DNA of 57,480 bases from an uncultured Pelagibacteraceae bacterium (GCA_902588595.1 CACIPT010000004.1:1-57480); one strand, 5' to 3'; counted from the first letter of the stretch, positions 9,572 to 19,636 are shown. Translations and numbers: made by a program. The notes: generated from the letters alone by a model not told the origin.

Positions 9572-10867
9572 ATGAATAATATAAATCATAAAATTTCATA
9601 CCTCGTAAGGCTATGTAATGAAAAATCTTTTGATCAGGCTCTTATTGAGTTTAAATCATTAATAAAACAAAATTTTAATGATCCAATTATATATAATTTA
9701 GGAGGCATTATAAATGTCAATCTTAAAAACTTTGAAGTTGCAATTGATTGTTTTTCAAAAGCTTTAAAAATTAATCCAAATTATGCAGAAGCAAATAATA
9801 ATATGGGTGCTTTACTAAAAACTATTGGTCGAACAAAAGATTCGATTACTTATTTTGAAAAAGCTATAAAAATAAAACCTGATTTCACAAATGCTTACAA
9901 TAATCTTGGTGCATCATATAACATTATGGGTAAATGGGATTTAGCTATTCAAAATTACGATAAATGCTTAAAAATTAATCCAAATGAAAAAGATTCTTTT
10001 AATAATCTTATTAATCTTTTAACTTTTCATGATCCTCAAGAAAAAGATTTAAATTTTATAATTAAAACAAATAGTTTATTAAAAATGAACAATTTTATAT
10101 TTGATGAAAAAAAACAAATTAATGATAATCAAATAATTAATTATTTTAATATTTCTAATAATGTTATAATAGAAAATCTAAACAAAACTGAATATAATTA
10201 TACTGAAATATTCAGAAAAAATACATATAACTTAAACTGTAAAAGACATTTTGAAGTTTTCAATAATTTTAATGTTATCCCTGAGTTTTGCTTTAGTTGT
10301 TATAAAGTTCAAGTTGAGCCAAAAAATATAATTGATTTATTAAAATTATATATAGTGTTTGATAACTTGAATTTAAAAAAAAATAATACTAGAAAGTGCT
10401 TTATTGAAGTAAGACCTGAAATTACAGGACTTTATAAAGGGTTAATTTATTGTAGAGGTATAAATGAAGCAGAACAAATTGAAAATTTATTAACTCCAAT
10501 TATAAAAACTGTAATAGATAATAAGACGCCTATTGCAATAAAACGAGGATGTTCAGAGTTTGCAATTTCTTATCCAAAATTTAAAGATAAAAAAAATGCC
10601 ATGAATTATGAAAAGTCTTGGAAAGAAAAAGAAAACTTAATAGACAAACAACGAATCAAAGAAGATAATGTTATTTTAAACGATACAGTAGCTGGACTTA
10701 CAGTAAATGATTTTCTAATCATGAGGAATTGGATGATGTATGCAAAAAAAATTGGTGATAAAAATTACGATAAATTTGATTGTGACATTCAAATATCAAA
10801 GTACATGGAGTGGCAAGTCTCTAGACAGTTAGACTTTAGAAAAAGTGAATATAGCAAAAAACTTTAA
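9572..10867 (+). CDS. TPR-repeat protein with an uncharacterised C-terminal domain
   Basis: Tandem TPR motifs (NPNYAEANNNMGALLKTIGR, KPDFTNAYNNLGASYNIMGK), then ~270 aa of unrecognised sequence. Confidence 0.75.
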   Translation: MNNINHKISYLVRLCNEKSFDQALIEFKSLIKQNFNDPIIYNLGGIINVNLKNFEVAIDCFSKALKINPNYAEANNNMGALLKTIGRTKDSITYFEKAIKIKPDFTNAYNNLGASYNIMGKWDLAIQNYDKCLKINPNEKDSFNNLINLLTFHDPQEKDLNFIIKTNSLLKMNNFIFDEKKQINDNQIINYFNISNNVIIENLNKTEYNYTEIFRKNTYNLNCKRHFEVFNNFNVIPEFCFSCYKVQVEPKNIIDLLKLYIVFDNLNLKKNNTRKCFIEVRPEITGLYKGLIYCRGINEAEQIENLLTPIIKTVIDNKTPIAIKRGCSEFAISYPKFKDKKNAMNYEKSWKEKENLIDKQRIKEDNVILNDTVAGLTVNDFLIMRNWMMYAKKIGDKNYDKFDCDIQISKYMEWQVSRQLDFRKSEYSKKL

Positions 10868-10941
10868 AGTTTTGTTAATATATTCATATTTTTCGCATCA
10901 ATTTATTAAAAATTTAAATAAAAAAACTTATCCACAAGTCA

Positions 10942-10957
10942 TATTTCAATTGAAATA
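10942..10957. promoter_or_regulatory. 16-bp perfect palindrome upstream of guaC
   Basis: TATTTCAATTGAAATA, ~28 nt before the guaC ATG. Confidence 0.45.
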
Positions 10958-10985
10958 ATGTTTTTCGACTATACTTTCATCATCG

Positions 10986-12020
10986 ATGAGAATTGAAGAA
11001 GAACTTAAATTAGACTACTCAGATGTATTATTCAGACCTAAAAGAAGCACTCTAAGAAGTAGAAAAGATGTTAACCTTTTAAGAACATATAGGTTTAAAT
11101 ACAGTAAAAATGAATGGTCAGGTACACCAATCATGGCGGCAAATATGGATGGCGTTGGTGAGCTAGGTATTGCTGAAAAATTAAACGATCATGGAATGAT
11201 TACATGTTTAACTAAACAACATGATGTTAAAAAAATTAAGCAATATAAGAAAATTAAATCAATGTATCAGAATATAGCTATTAGTATCGGAATTAAAAAA
11301 GAGGACTTTCAAAATTTAGATAAAATGATGAAAGAGTTTAGCTTCTTTAAATTTATTTGTATAGATGTTGCTAATGGTTATTCGGAGCATTTTACAAGCT
11401 TTATTAAATCAGTAAGAGATAAGTACCCAACAAAAACTATTATCGCAGGAAATGTTGTTACAGCTGACATGACGCAAGAATTAGTACTAAGTGGAGCTGA
11501 CATAGTTAAAGTTGGTATAGGACCCGGAAGTGTTTGTACAACAAGAATTCAAACTGGTGTTGGATATCCACAATTGAGTGCAGTAATTGAATGTGCAGAT
11601 GCTGCTCATGGATTGGGTGCACATATAATAGCTGATGGAGGATGTACATGTCCCGGAGATGTTGCAAAAGGTTTTGGTGGTGGTGCAGACTTTGTAATGC
11701 TTGGTGGTATGCTTGCTGGTCATGATGAAGGTAAAGGCAAATTAGTAAAATCGAATGGGTCAAAATTTATTGAATTTTATGGGTCAAGTTCTCATGTTGC
11801 AAATAAAAAACATTATGGCGGATTATCAGATTATAGAAGCAGCGAAGGAAGGGCTGTTAGAGTTAAATATAGAGGAAAAATAAAAGATACTATTTTAAAT
11901 ATATTAGGTGGTGTTAGAAGTAGTTGCACTTATGTTGGTGCTCCTTCATTAAAACAACTAAGCAAATGTACAACTTTTGTAAGAGTCAGCAATCAATATA
12001 ACGATACCTTCGCTAAATAG
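10986..12020 (+). CDS. guaC: GMP reductase (IMPDH/GMPR family)
   Basis: LDYSDVLFRPKRSTLRSRKDV, GTPIMAANMDGVGELGIA, KVGIGPGSVCTTRIQTGVGYPQLSAV, no CBS domains. Confidence 0.87.
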   Translation: MRIEEELKLDYSDVLFRPKRSTLRSRKDVNLLRTYRFKYSKNEWSGTPIMAANMDGVGELGIAEKLNDHGMITCLTKQHDVKKIKQYKKIKSMYQNIAISIGIKKEDFQNLDKMMKEFSFFKFICIDVANGYSEHFTSFIKSVRDKYPTKTIIAGNVVTADMTQELVLSGADIVKVGIGPGSVCTTRIQTGVGYPQLSAVIECADAAHGLGAHIIADGGCTCPGDVAKGFGGGADFVMLGGMLAGHDEGKGKLVKSNGSKFIEFYGSSSHVANKKHYGGLSDYRSSEGRAVRVKYRGKIKDTILNILGGVRSSCTYVGAPSLKQLSKCTTFVRVSNQYNDTFAK

Positions 12021-12078
12021 AGGTTTCAATTCCAATAAATAATTTGTTATATTTTTTTTATAAAAAAAATTATTCAAA

Positions 12079-13050
12079 ATGGAAAAAAAGAATATTAATC
12101 TATCGGGTCCAACAAAAATTTCTCATAATAAAATTTACAATCTTTATTGTGATAATTATGATTCTTTACATTATTTGTTTGTCGAATTCCAATTCGCTTG
12201 GTTTCAACAAGCTTATCAAGCTTTGGGTGATTTAGATAAGTATAATATCTTGGTATATTTGTATAAAGAAAATTTTGTTGAACTTAACGAAATATTTAAA
12301 GTTAAATCTTTAAATGAATTTTATATAAATCCTAGTTTTAATTTAGAAAAAATTAACATAATTAAAATAGCTAAAAGTCTTATAATGTCTAAAGAAACTG
12401 CAAGAAGAAAAATTTTAGAATTGGAAAAAGAAGGAATATTAATAAAGAATAAAAAAACAATTACTGTTACTTTAAAAGCAGGTCTACTTCAAAAACCAGA
12501 ATCTACAATTAATTCTTTCTCAAAAATTTTAGATTACATTTCATATTTTTTATACAAAGAAAAAAAAGTAAAAAAATATTATGAAAGAGAGTTTTTTATA
12601 AAAAAAATAAAAGAAAGATTTACCCAAATTTTAGCAATTTTTCTAGAATACCAAATACAATATTTGCTTAAAAGAAAAAAATTGGCAAATAATGATTTGG
12701 AAATAATTTTCATTATTGGAACCTTGTTTTACAATCAAGTCATGTTTTTAAAAAAATCTAAAAAAAATCCTCATTATAAGAATGAATGGGTAGATAGCGT
12801 TTTAAATATTGGAGATAAAAAAGGATTAAATGCTATGACAATTAGCGACCTTACTGGAATCCCAAGGCCAACTGTAATTAGAAAATTAATAAAATTGTTA
12901 AAACAAAAAGATATATATAAAGACGAAAATAATCTTTATTATTTGGTGAAAGGGAAATTTAGTGCTAACTTAAACAAACATAGATTAAATAACATAAAAG
13001 AGCTCAGCTCTACAATATCACGAATTAATAATATTATTTTTTCTTCTTAA
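12079..13050 (+). CDS. putative regulator with two helix-turn-helix segments
   Basis: Two HTH-like segments: AKSLIMSKETARRKILELEKEGIL and AMTISDLTGIPRPTVIRKLIKLLKQKDI. Confidence 0.5.
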   Translation: MEKKNINLSGPTKISHNKIYNLYCDNYDSLHYLFVEFQFAWFQQAYQALGDLDKYNILVYLYKENFVELNEIFKVKSLNEFYINPSFNLEKINIIKIAKSLIMSKETARRKILELEKEGILIKNKKTITVTLKAGLLQKPESTINSFSKILDYISYFLYKEKKVKKYYEREFFIKKIKERFTQILAIFLEYQIQYLLKRKKLANNDLEIIFIIGTLFYNQVMFLKKSKKNPHYKNEWVDSVLNIGDKKGLNAMTISDLTGIPRPTVIRKLIKLLKQKDIYKDENNLYYLVKGKFSANLNKHRLNNIKELSSTISRINNIIFSS

Positions 13051-13280
13051 ATAGAAACGATTATCCCAGTTACAACTATAACCGCCGCAACCAAACCAAA
13101 AAAAATTGTTGATTCTATTTTTTCTTTTTTTTGAGCTAACCTTACTTTGTTTAATAGAACGTTTATATCTACTCTTTTTTTTGTTTTTGAAGAAGAATTT
13201 TTTAATGAGTGAAGCTCACCTTCCATATTTTGGGTCTCAACTGAACTATTTGTGATATTCTCTCCACTCATATATTTCAT
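13047..13280 (-). CDS. small single-TM hypothetical protein
   Basis: 77 aa, C-terminal hydrophobic helix IFFGLVAAVIVVTGIIVSI; converges with the HTH gene at a shared TTAA. Confidence 0.5.
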   Translation of the reverse strand: MKYMSGENITNSSVETQNMEGELHSLKNSSSKTKKRVDINVLLNKVRLAQKKEKIESTIFFGLVAAVIVVTGIIVSI

Positions 13281-13361
13281 ATTTAACCACAGTTATCGCA
13301 GCCTAACAATTAAATATTAGTCCAAATTGGGTTCAATGTTATTTTATGGGTAAAAATGAAC

Positions 13362-15806
13362 TTAAATATTCTTAAAGTCTTTTTTATTGATTGGTTTAGA
13401 TAAAATTTCAGCTTTATATTTAATTTTTTCAATCTCTATTTCTATTGTTTTATTTTTTAAGACACTTAAATCTTCTTCTGTTTTTACGTAACCAAAAACT
13501 AAATTTTTATTAAAATTAAATGAGTAGCTTCCTGAAGTTGTTCTTCCTATAATTTTACCATCAATATAGATGGGTTCATCATGGAGCGTCAATGGTTCAC
13601 CTGGTTTACTTTCTTTTAAAGTTAGCATAATAAATTTTTTTATTCTTTTTTTATCTTTAATTTTAAGTAATGCTTTTTTACCTACAAAATCTACGTTCTT
13701 TTTATAACTAATTGCAAAATTAAGTCCTGCTTCGTATTGGTTTTCTTCTGGTGAAATATCATGTCCCCAATGTAAAAAACCGCTCTCCATTCTCATAATA
13801 TCCATTGCATGCATCCCACATTGACTTAATTGATATTTTTTTCCGATGTTTATAATTAAATTATAAATTTCTTTTGCTATGTTTTTTTCTATATAAAGTT
13901 CATAACCTAGTTCGCCAACATAAGATAATCTTTGTGTCCATATTTGATTATTGTTAATACTAATATATTTTGCAGTTCCAAATTTAAAATTTTCATTAGA
14001 ATAATCGTCATTACTTAAATCTTTCATTAAATCTCTACTTTTTGGTCCAAATACTCCAAGCACACAATAATCATCTGTAACATCTAATAATTCAACATCT
14101 TTAGATAAGTGTTTTTTTATATGAAATTTATCATGTTCTCTATTTGCGGCCCCAGTTGTAATTCTAAAATTATTTTCTGCCAAACATACAGTGGTCAAAT
14201 CCGTTTCGATTCCTCCATCTTCATTTAACATTTGAGTGTAAGTGCATTTTCCAATTTCTTTTTTAATATTTGCTGTACAGATTTTTTGAAGTTCTTCATG
14301 AACAGTTTCACCTTTTAAATCATATTTAGCAAATGGAGTTAACTCAAATAATCCAATATTTTCTCTTGTATTTTTTGTTTCAAATTCTGCAGATGGATAC
14401 CAATTTTGGTAATTATAAGAATATTCATATTCTGCCTTTTCACCATTTTTTGCAAACCACATTGGTCTTTCGTATCCACCTGAAACTCCAAAACATGCTC
14501 CATTTTTTTTTAGCTCTTCATGATAAGGAACAAGCTTTTGATTTCTTGAAGTTTTGTGTTGCTTAAATGGCCAATGCATTCCATATAAGTCTCCTAGAGT
14601 TTCGGTGATTCTTTCTTTAATAAAATCTATTTCTGAATGAAAATTTTGAAATCTTTTAATATCATAAATAAATAAATCTTCATTTATATGGCCATTCATT
14701 ATCCATTCAGCTGTAACTTTTCCAACACCTCCTCCACTTCCAATTCCAATACTATTTAAACCACAGCATGCAAATAAATTTCTTAACCCTGGCACTTCTC
14801 CTAAAAGAGTATTTGTATCCGGAGTAAAAGATTCTGGTCCTGCAAAAAATTTTCTAATTCCAGCTTTTTCTAAAATTGGGACTCTTTTTAAAGCTGCTTC
14901 TAAATATGGTTCAAAATGTTCAAAATTTTCAGGAAATTCTCCATATGAAAAATCTTCTGGAACTCTATTAGTTTTTTTAAATGCCGGAATTGATTTTCCT
15001 TCAAATATTCCTATTAACATTTTTCCTGCGTCTTCTTTTAAATATAAACTGTCATCAAAATCTCTTAAGACAGGAATATTTTTTGGCAACTCGTTTATTC
15101 CTTCGGTAATTACATAAAAATGTTCTGCTGGATATAATGGAATGCTAAAACCTGAATCTTCACCTATTTGCCTTGACCACATTCCAGTTGCAAGAACAAT
15201 ATATTCACATTCAATAGTTTGACCGTTAACAATAACTCCTGCTACTCTTCCATTTTTTTTTATTATTTTTTCAACTGGTGATTTTTCGAATATTTTAACT
15301 CCTTCTTTCCTTGCCGCTTTTGCTAATAAATTTGTTACTCCAATTGGATCAGCTTGGCCATCTCCTGGCATAAAAATTCCACCCAAAACATCTTTTTCAT
15401 TAATAATTGGATATATTTTTTTTATCTGATCTATATTTAATACTTCAACATTTACATCAAATAACTGTGCTGTGGTTGCTTGTCTTTTAAGTTCTTGCCA
15501 TCTTCCCTTTGTGGTAGCAATAGACAGAGCTCCATTTAGCTTTAATCCACTTGAAAAATCTACTTCTTTTTCTAATTTTTTATAAAGTTCTAATGAATAT
15601 TTTCTAATCTTTGTTACACCAGCCGAAGGTCCTAGTTGACTAACAAGTCCTGCAGCATGCCAAGTAGTGCCTGAAGTTAACTGGTCTCTTTCAAACAAAA
15701 TGACATCCTTCCAACCATATTTTGCCAAATGATAAGCGCATGAAGTACCAGAAACACCACCGCCTACAATAACTACTTTTGTGCTTTTCGGAAAATTATT
15801 TTTCAT
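13362..15806 (-). CDS. FAD-dependent oxidoreductase + GcvT domain (dimethylglycine/sarcosine dehydrogenase family)
   Basis: KVVIVGGGVSGTSCAYHLAKYGWKDVILFERDQLTSGTTWHAAGLV, plus GcvT region (GPKSRDLMKDLS, YVGELGYELYI, GMHAMDIMRMESGF). Confidence 0.88.
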   Translation of the reverse strand: MKNNFPKSTKVVIVGGGVSGTSCAYHLAKYGWKDVILFERDQLTSGTTWHAAGLVSQLGPSAGVTKIRKYSLELYKKLEKEVDFSSGLKLNGALSIATTKGRWQELKRQATTAQLFDVNVEVLNIDQIKKIYPIINEKDVLGGIFMPGDGQADPIGVTNLLAKAARKEGVKIFEKSPVEKIIKKNGRVAGVIVNGQTIECEYIVLATGMWSRQIGEDSGFSIPLYPAEHFYVITEGINELPKNIPVLRDFDDSLYLKEDAGKMLIGIFEGKSIPAFKKTNRVPEDFSYGEFPENFEHFEPYLEAALKRVPILEKAGIRKFFAGPESFTPDTNTLLGEVPGLRNLFACCGLNSIGIGSGGGVGKVTAEWIMNGHINEDLFIYDIKRFQNFHSEIDFIKERITETLGDLYGMHWPFKQHKTSRNQKLVPYHEELKKNGACFGVSGGYERPMWFAKNGEKAEYEYSYNYQNWYPSAEFETKNTRENIGLFELTPFAKYDLKGETVHEELQKICTANIKKEIGKCTYTQMLNEDGGIETDLTTVCLAENNFRITTGAANREHDKFHIKKHLSKDVELLDVTDDYCVLGVFGPKSRDLMKDLSNDDYSNENFKFGTAKYISINNNQIWTQRLSYVGELGYELYIEKNIAKEIYNLIINIGKKYQLSQCGMHAMDIMRMESGFLHWGHDISPEENQYEAGLNFAISYKKNVDFVGKKALLKIKDKKRIKKFIMLTLKESKPGEPLTLHDEPIYIDGKIIGRTTSGSYSFNFNKNLVFGYVKTEEDLSVLKNKTIEIEIEKIKYKAEILSKPINKKDFKNI

Positions 15807-16936
15807 TAAAGCTTTTTAAGTAATTTTATCCAACGGGTCATATCTTTTGACATTTCAATATAGAATTTCTTAGTCAAATTAGTTTGGTAAGGAAAATTAG
15901 TTTTGTGAGCAAAATTATTCAATTCTTCAGCTATATTTTGATAAATATCAAAAACACTCCCATCGTTTAATTTTAAATTGATAAGCCAATCAAAAAATTC
16001 ATCTATAGTTCTTAATGCGCCCCATTCTTTGTTTGCATCGTCTCTATAGTTATGACTATGTCTTTCATGTGAAACTAGTGGATTACCAAAAGAAATAAAT
16101 TTATTTTTTGTTTTAATTGCTTTTTGTAAAAAATAACCTGAAAAAATATCTCCTAATCTATCAAATTTTAAACCACCACCAATATCAAACCCCATTTTAA
16201 TATAATAATATGCTGGTAAAAATTCTTTTTTAATTGAAGTATTTTGTGTGTTTATTGGACAATAAGTTTTTTTAGATATAATTATTTCGTCACATTTTTT
16301 TACATCAATTTTTTCTTTCTTTACTAGCCAAGAGATTGCATCTACATCTGGGGCAATTGTCCACATGCCAACGTTGCAAGCAATTTGTAATGAATTATTT
16401 TTTTTGTAATCATATATGTTTTTATAATCAATATTTCTTTTATTTAATGGAAATCCTCTAGGATGAATAAAATTATTCTTTCCTAATAAAGTACAGTTGT
16501 TAAATAAGCCAGTTTTAGAATTAAGAATTTTTTTATTTTTTTGATGTCCTAGTCTTTTTCTATGTTCTTGTACAAAATTTTTTAAAATAGGAAAATTATC
16601 ATCATCCATTGAAATAATAAAATCGAAATCATTTTGGTAAGCTAAAATAAAACCAACGTTTCTTCTATGATCAGAGTTATATTTAATGAAATTTTTAATT
16701 TTTAATTTTCTTTCAAAAGCATGTTGGTCTTCAATTGATAAGTATAAAATATTTATACCTTTTTTTTTAAATTTTTTAATTTTTGGAAAAATTGACTTAG
16801 GAGTTTTATAGTCTGGTATATAAATAATTGATGTGTATTCAATTTCTTTGCTATTAATTATTTCTTTACAAATTCTTTCTAACCATCCATTATCAAAAAT
16901 TGTTGTAACAATAATTGCGCACTTATTTTTTTTCAT
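15806..16936 (-). CDS. glycosyltransferase-like protein (GT-A-like DDD motif)
   Basis: HRRNVGFILAYQNDFDFIISMDDDNFPI; stop/start overlap with the DMGDH-like gene. Confidence 0.45.
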   Translation of the reverse strand: MKKNKCAIIVTTIFDNGWLERICKEIINSKEIEYTSIIYIPDYKTPKSIFPKIKKFKKKGINILYLSIEDQHAFERKLKIKNFIKYNSDHRRNVGFILAYQNDFDFIISMDDDNFPILKNFVQEHRKRLGHQKNKKILNSKTGLFNNCTLLGKNNFIHPRGFPLNKRNIDYKNIYDYKKNNSLQIACNVGMWTIAPDVDAISWLVKKEKIDVKKCDEIIISKKTYCPINTQNTSIKKEFLPAYYYIKMGFDIGGGLKFDRLGDIFSGYFLQKAIKTKNKFISFGNPLVSHERHSHNYRDDANKEWGALRTIDEFFDWLINLKLNDGSVFDIYQNIAEELNNFAHKTNFPYQTNLTKKFYIEMSKDMTRWIKLLKKL

Positions 16937-16963
16937 TAAAGTTTTATTGTATCTAAAATACTG

Positions 16964-18079
16964 TTATTTAAAAATCATATTTGGGTTCATAAAGTCATAG
17001 CCAAACGCATCCGCAACAGCTTTATAAGTTACTTGTCCATTATAAATATTTAAGCCTGCTAAAAAATTTTTATCATTAGTAAGTGCTTTTTTATAACCTT
17101 TGTTTGCAATGTTAAGTAAAAAAGGCAATGTTGCTTTGTTTAATGCAAGAGTTGACGTTCTTGGAACTCCGCCTGGCATGTTGGCAACACAATAATGAAC
17201 AACATCATCAACAATATAAGTAGGTTCAGCATGAGTTGTTGGTTTGCTTGTTTCAACACAGCCACCTTGATCAATAGCTACATCAACAATTACTGAGCCT
17301 CGTTTCATTAATTTTAACATATCTTTAGTTACTAATTTTGGAGCTTCTGCTCCAGGAATTAATACTCCACCAACTAATAAATCTGCTTCTGCAATCAATT
17401 TGTTTAAATCAGTTTTGTCACTTTGTTGAGGAATTATTTTATCACCAAATATTTTTGTTAATTGTTTTAATCTTGCTTCAGACTTGTCTACAATGTGAAC
17501 TTTTGCTTTCATACCGGTTGCAATAATCGCTGCATTTTCTCCAACAACACCTCCACCTAAAATAACTACTGTTCCACATTCAACACCTGGTGCTCCGCCT
17601 AATAAAAGACCTCTACCTTTTTGATTTTTTTCTAGACAATGTGCGCCGGCCTGAACTGACATTCTTCCTGCAACTGCACTCATTGGAGCAAGTAAAGGTA
17701 GTCGTCCGTTATCATCCGTAACAGTTTCATAAGCAATACAAATAGATTTTGTATCAATCAATCCCTTAGTTAGTTCTTTTGCTGCAGCTAAATGAAGGTA
17801 AGTAAAAACAATTTGATTTTCTCTAATCATTTTTACTTCATTTGATAAAGGTTCTTTAACTTTAACTATTATTTCTGCATCATTAAAAATATCTTCTGCT
17901 TTTTGAACAATTTTAGCACCAGCAGATTTGTATTGATCATTATCAAATCCCGCTTCAAAACCACCATTGTTTTCAATTAAAACTTCATGACTATTTGAAA
18001 CTAAAGATTTAACACTATCTGGAGTGAGCCCAATTCTAGTTTCTTGAGGTTTGATTTCTTTAGGAACTCCAATTTTCAT
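16964..18079 (-). CDS. ald: alanine dehydrogenase
   Basis: MKIGVPKEIKPQETRIGLTPDSV, YLHLAAAKELT, GGGVVGENAAIIATGMKAKVHIVD, VANMPGGVPRTSTLALN. Confidence 0.94.
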   Translation of the reverse strand: MKIGVPKEIKPQETRIGLTPDSVKSLVSNSHEVLIENNGGFEAGFDNDQYKSAGAKIVQKAEDIFNDAEIIVKVKEPLSNEVKMIRENQIVFTYLHLAAAKELTKGLIDTKSICIAYETVTDDNGRLPLLAPMSAVAGRMSVQAGAHCLEKNQKGRGLLLGGAPGVECGTVVILGGGVVGENAAIIATGMKAKVHIVDKSEARLKQLTKIFGDKIIPQQSDKTDLNKLIAEADLLVGGVLIPGAEAPKLVTKDMLKLMKRGSVIVDVAIDQGGCVETSKPTTHAEPTYIVDDVVHYCVANMPGGVPRTSTLALNKATLPFLLNIANKGYKKALTNDKNFLAGLNIYNGQVTYKAVADAFGYDFMNPNMIFK

Positions 18080-18085
18080 GAAGAA

Positions 18086-19432
18086 TTAATTTTTTTTTGA
18101 TTTGGCGTAATTATTTATTCCAGTTCTAAGTTTTTCAATTATTTCATCAATATGTTTTTTTTCTGAAATAAACATTGGAGCAATAATCAAACAATCTCCT
18201 GTTGCTTTAAAATTAATGCCTGCTTCGTAGCAATGTTTATAACAAGTAAAACCAGCTTTGCCAGGTTTCTGATCTAATTTCATATCAATACCAGCCATTA
18301 ATCCATATCCTCTAATATTATCCACAACATCTAAATCTTTAAGAGAAAATATTGCTTCTTGGTAATAAGGAACTAGTTCTTTAACTCTATTAAAAATATC
18401 TTCTTTTTCTATAATGTCTTGAACCGCTAGTCCTGCAGCTACTGCAACTGGAATAGCCGAATAAGTATATCCATGAAATAATTCAATTGCACCTTTTGGA
18501 GCATTATCAACGATAGTATTATAAATTTCTTCTTTGCATGCAACTGCACCTAATGGAACAACTCCATTCGTTGTTGCTTTAGCCATAGTCATAACATCAG
18601 GAGTAACTCCAAATTCTTGAGATGCAAATTCAGAACCCATCCTTCCCCATCCGGTAATTACTTCATCAAAAATCAAAAGAATTCCATGTTTGTCACAAAT
18701 TTCTCTAAGTCTTTGTAAGTAACCTTTTGGTGGAACTAACGTTCCTGTAGATCCAGCTGTTGGTTCTACTATACATGCAGCAATATTTTCAGCTCCAAAG
18801 TTTGATGCAAATCTTTCGAGATCTTCTGCTATTTCTGCACCTGTTTCTGGTTGTCCACTAATAAATTTATGATCAGGTAAATGAGTATGTCTCATATGAA
18901 CCACGCCTGGCATTAATAAACTTGCATAAGTTTTAACATTGTTAATCATTCCTCCAACTGAGGTTCCTCCAATATGCATTCCATGATAAGCACGTTCTCT
19001 TCCAACAATTCTAAACCTTGAACCTTGTCCATTAGCTTTATGGTAAGCAATTGAAATTTTTATTGCAGTTTCAACAGCATCAGATCCGCCTGTTGAGAAA
19101 AATATTCTATTTAAATTTCCTGGTGTATGTTTTGTAATTCTTGTTGCTAACTCAAAAGAACCACCAAATCCTTGTTGAAATGGTTGTGTGTAATCTAAAG
19201 TTTCTAGTTGCTTTGTTACAGCATCAACGATTTCTTTTCTTCCATGTCCAAAAGGATTGCAAAATAATCCTGAACTTGCATCAATCATGGTTTTTCCATG
19301 GTGATTTTTTAAATACATTCCTTTAGCTTCAGTAATTAATCTTGGATTTTCTTTAAAATCTTTATTTGCTGTAAATGGCATCCAATGCTCATTTAAAGAG
19401 TTTGGCATTTTAAATTTAGTTTCAGAACTCAT
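18086..19432 (-). CDS. tpa: class III aminotransferase, likely taurine--pyruvate aminotransferase
   Basis: Class III PLP motifs (HWMPFTANKDF, LIFDEVITGWGRMGS, MTMAKATTNGVVPLGAVA); adjacent to ald and divergent from tauABC. Confidence 0.75.
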   Translation of the reverse strand: MSSETKFKMPNSLNEHWMPFTANKDFKENPRLITEAKGMYLKNHHGKTMIDASSGLFCNPFGHGRKEIVDAVTKQLETLDYTQPFQQGFGGSFELATRITKHTPGNLNRIFFSTGGSDAVETAIKISIAYHKANGQGSRFRIVGRERAYHGMHIGGTSVGGMINNVKTYASLLMPGVVHMRHTHLPDHKFISGQPETGAEIAEDLERFASNFGAENIAACIVEPTAGSTGTLVPPKGYLQRLREICDKHGILLIFDEVITGWGRMGSEFASQEFGVTPDVMTMAKATTNGVVPLGAVACKEEIYNTIVDNAPKGAIELFHGYTYSAIPVAVAAGLAVQDIIEKEDIFNRVKELVPYYQEAIFSLKDLDVVDNIRGYGLMAGIDMKLDQKPGKAGFTCYKHCYEAGINFKATGDCLIIAPMFISEKKHIDEIIEKLRTGINNYAKSKKN

Positions 19433-19512
19433 AGTAATTTTAATTTTTTTTGTTAATTCAGTTATTGATTTTTTAGACTAATTTTTAAAAGCTCTCTATA
19501 AAAATCGTATTT

Positions 19513-19544
19513 TAAACTATACACTTTTAAGTTGTATAAGTTTA
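19513..19544. promoter_or_regulatory. inverted repeat upstream of tauA
   Basis: TAAACTATACA-(9 nt)-TGTATAAGTTTA: arms complementary except one bulged nt. Confidence 0.45.
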
Positions 19545-19559
19545 TTATTGAATAGGGGT

Positions 19560-19581
19560 CTTATAAACTATCGTTTACAAG
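19560..19581. promoter_or_regulatory. second inverted repeat upstream of tauA
   Basis: CTTATAAAC-TATC-GTTTACAAG: 8 of 9 pairs. Confidence 0.45.
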
Positions 19582-19636
19582 TCTCTTATTTTCCACTTTA
19601 ATTATGTTTTTAAATTTAAAAAATAGAGGAGATTAA

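Noticed and set aside
11487-11763. Two overlapping minus-strand ORFs inside guaC, rich in Cys/Thr/Ser or His/Gln
   Set aside because: Composition is what Gly/Ala/Val codons give when read antisense; not a real Cys-rich protein.
12040-12078. A/T-rich inverted stretch after guaC as a terminator
   Set aside because: Pairing is only A-T homopolymer runs, expected by chance at this base composition.
19440-19636. Known riboswitch (glycine, SAM-type) upstream of tauA
   Set aside because: No recognisable consensus core; reported only as inverted repeats.
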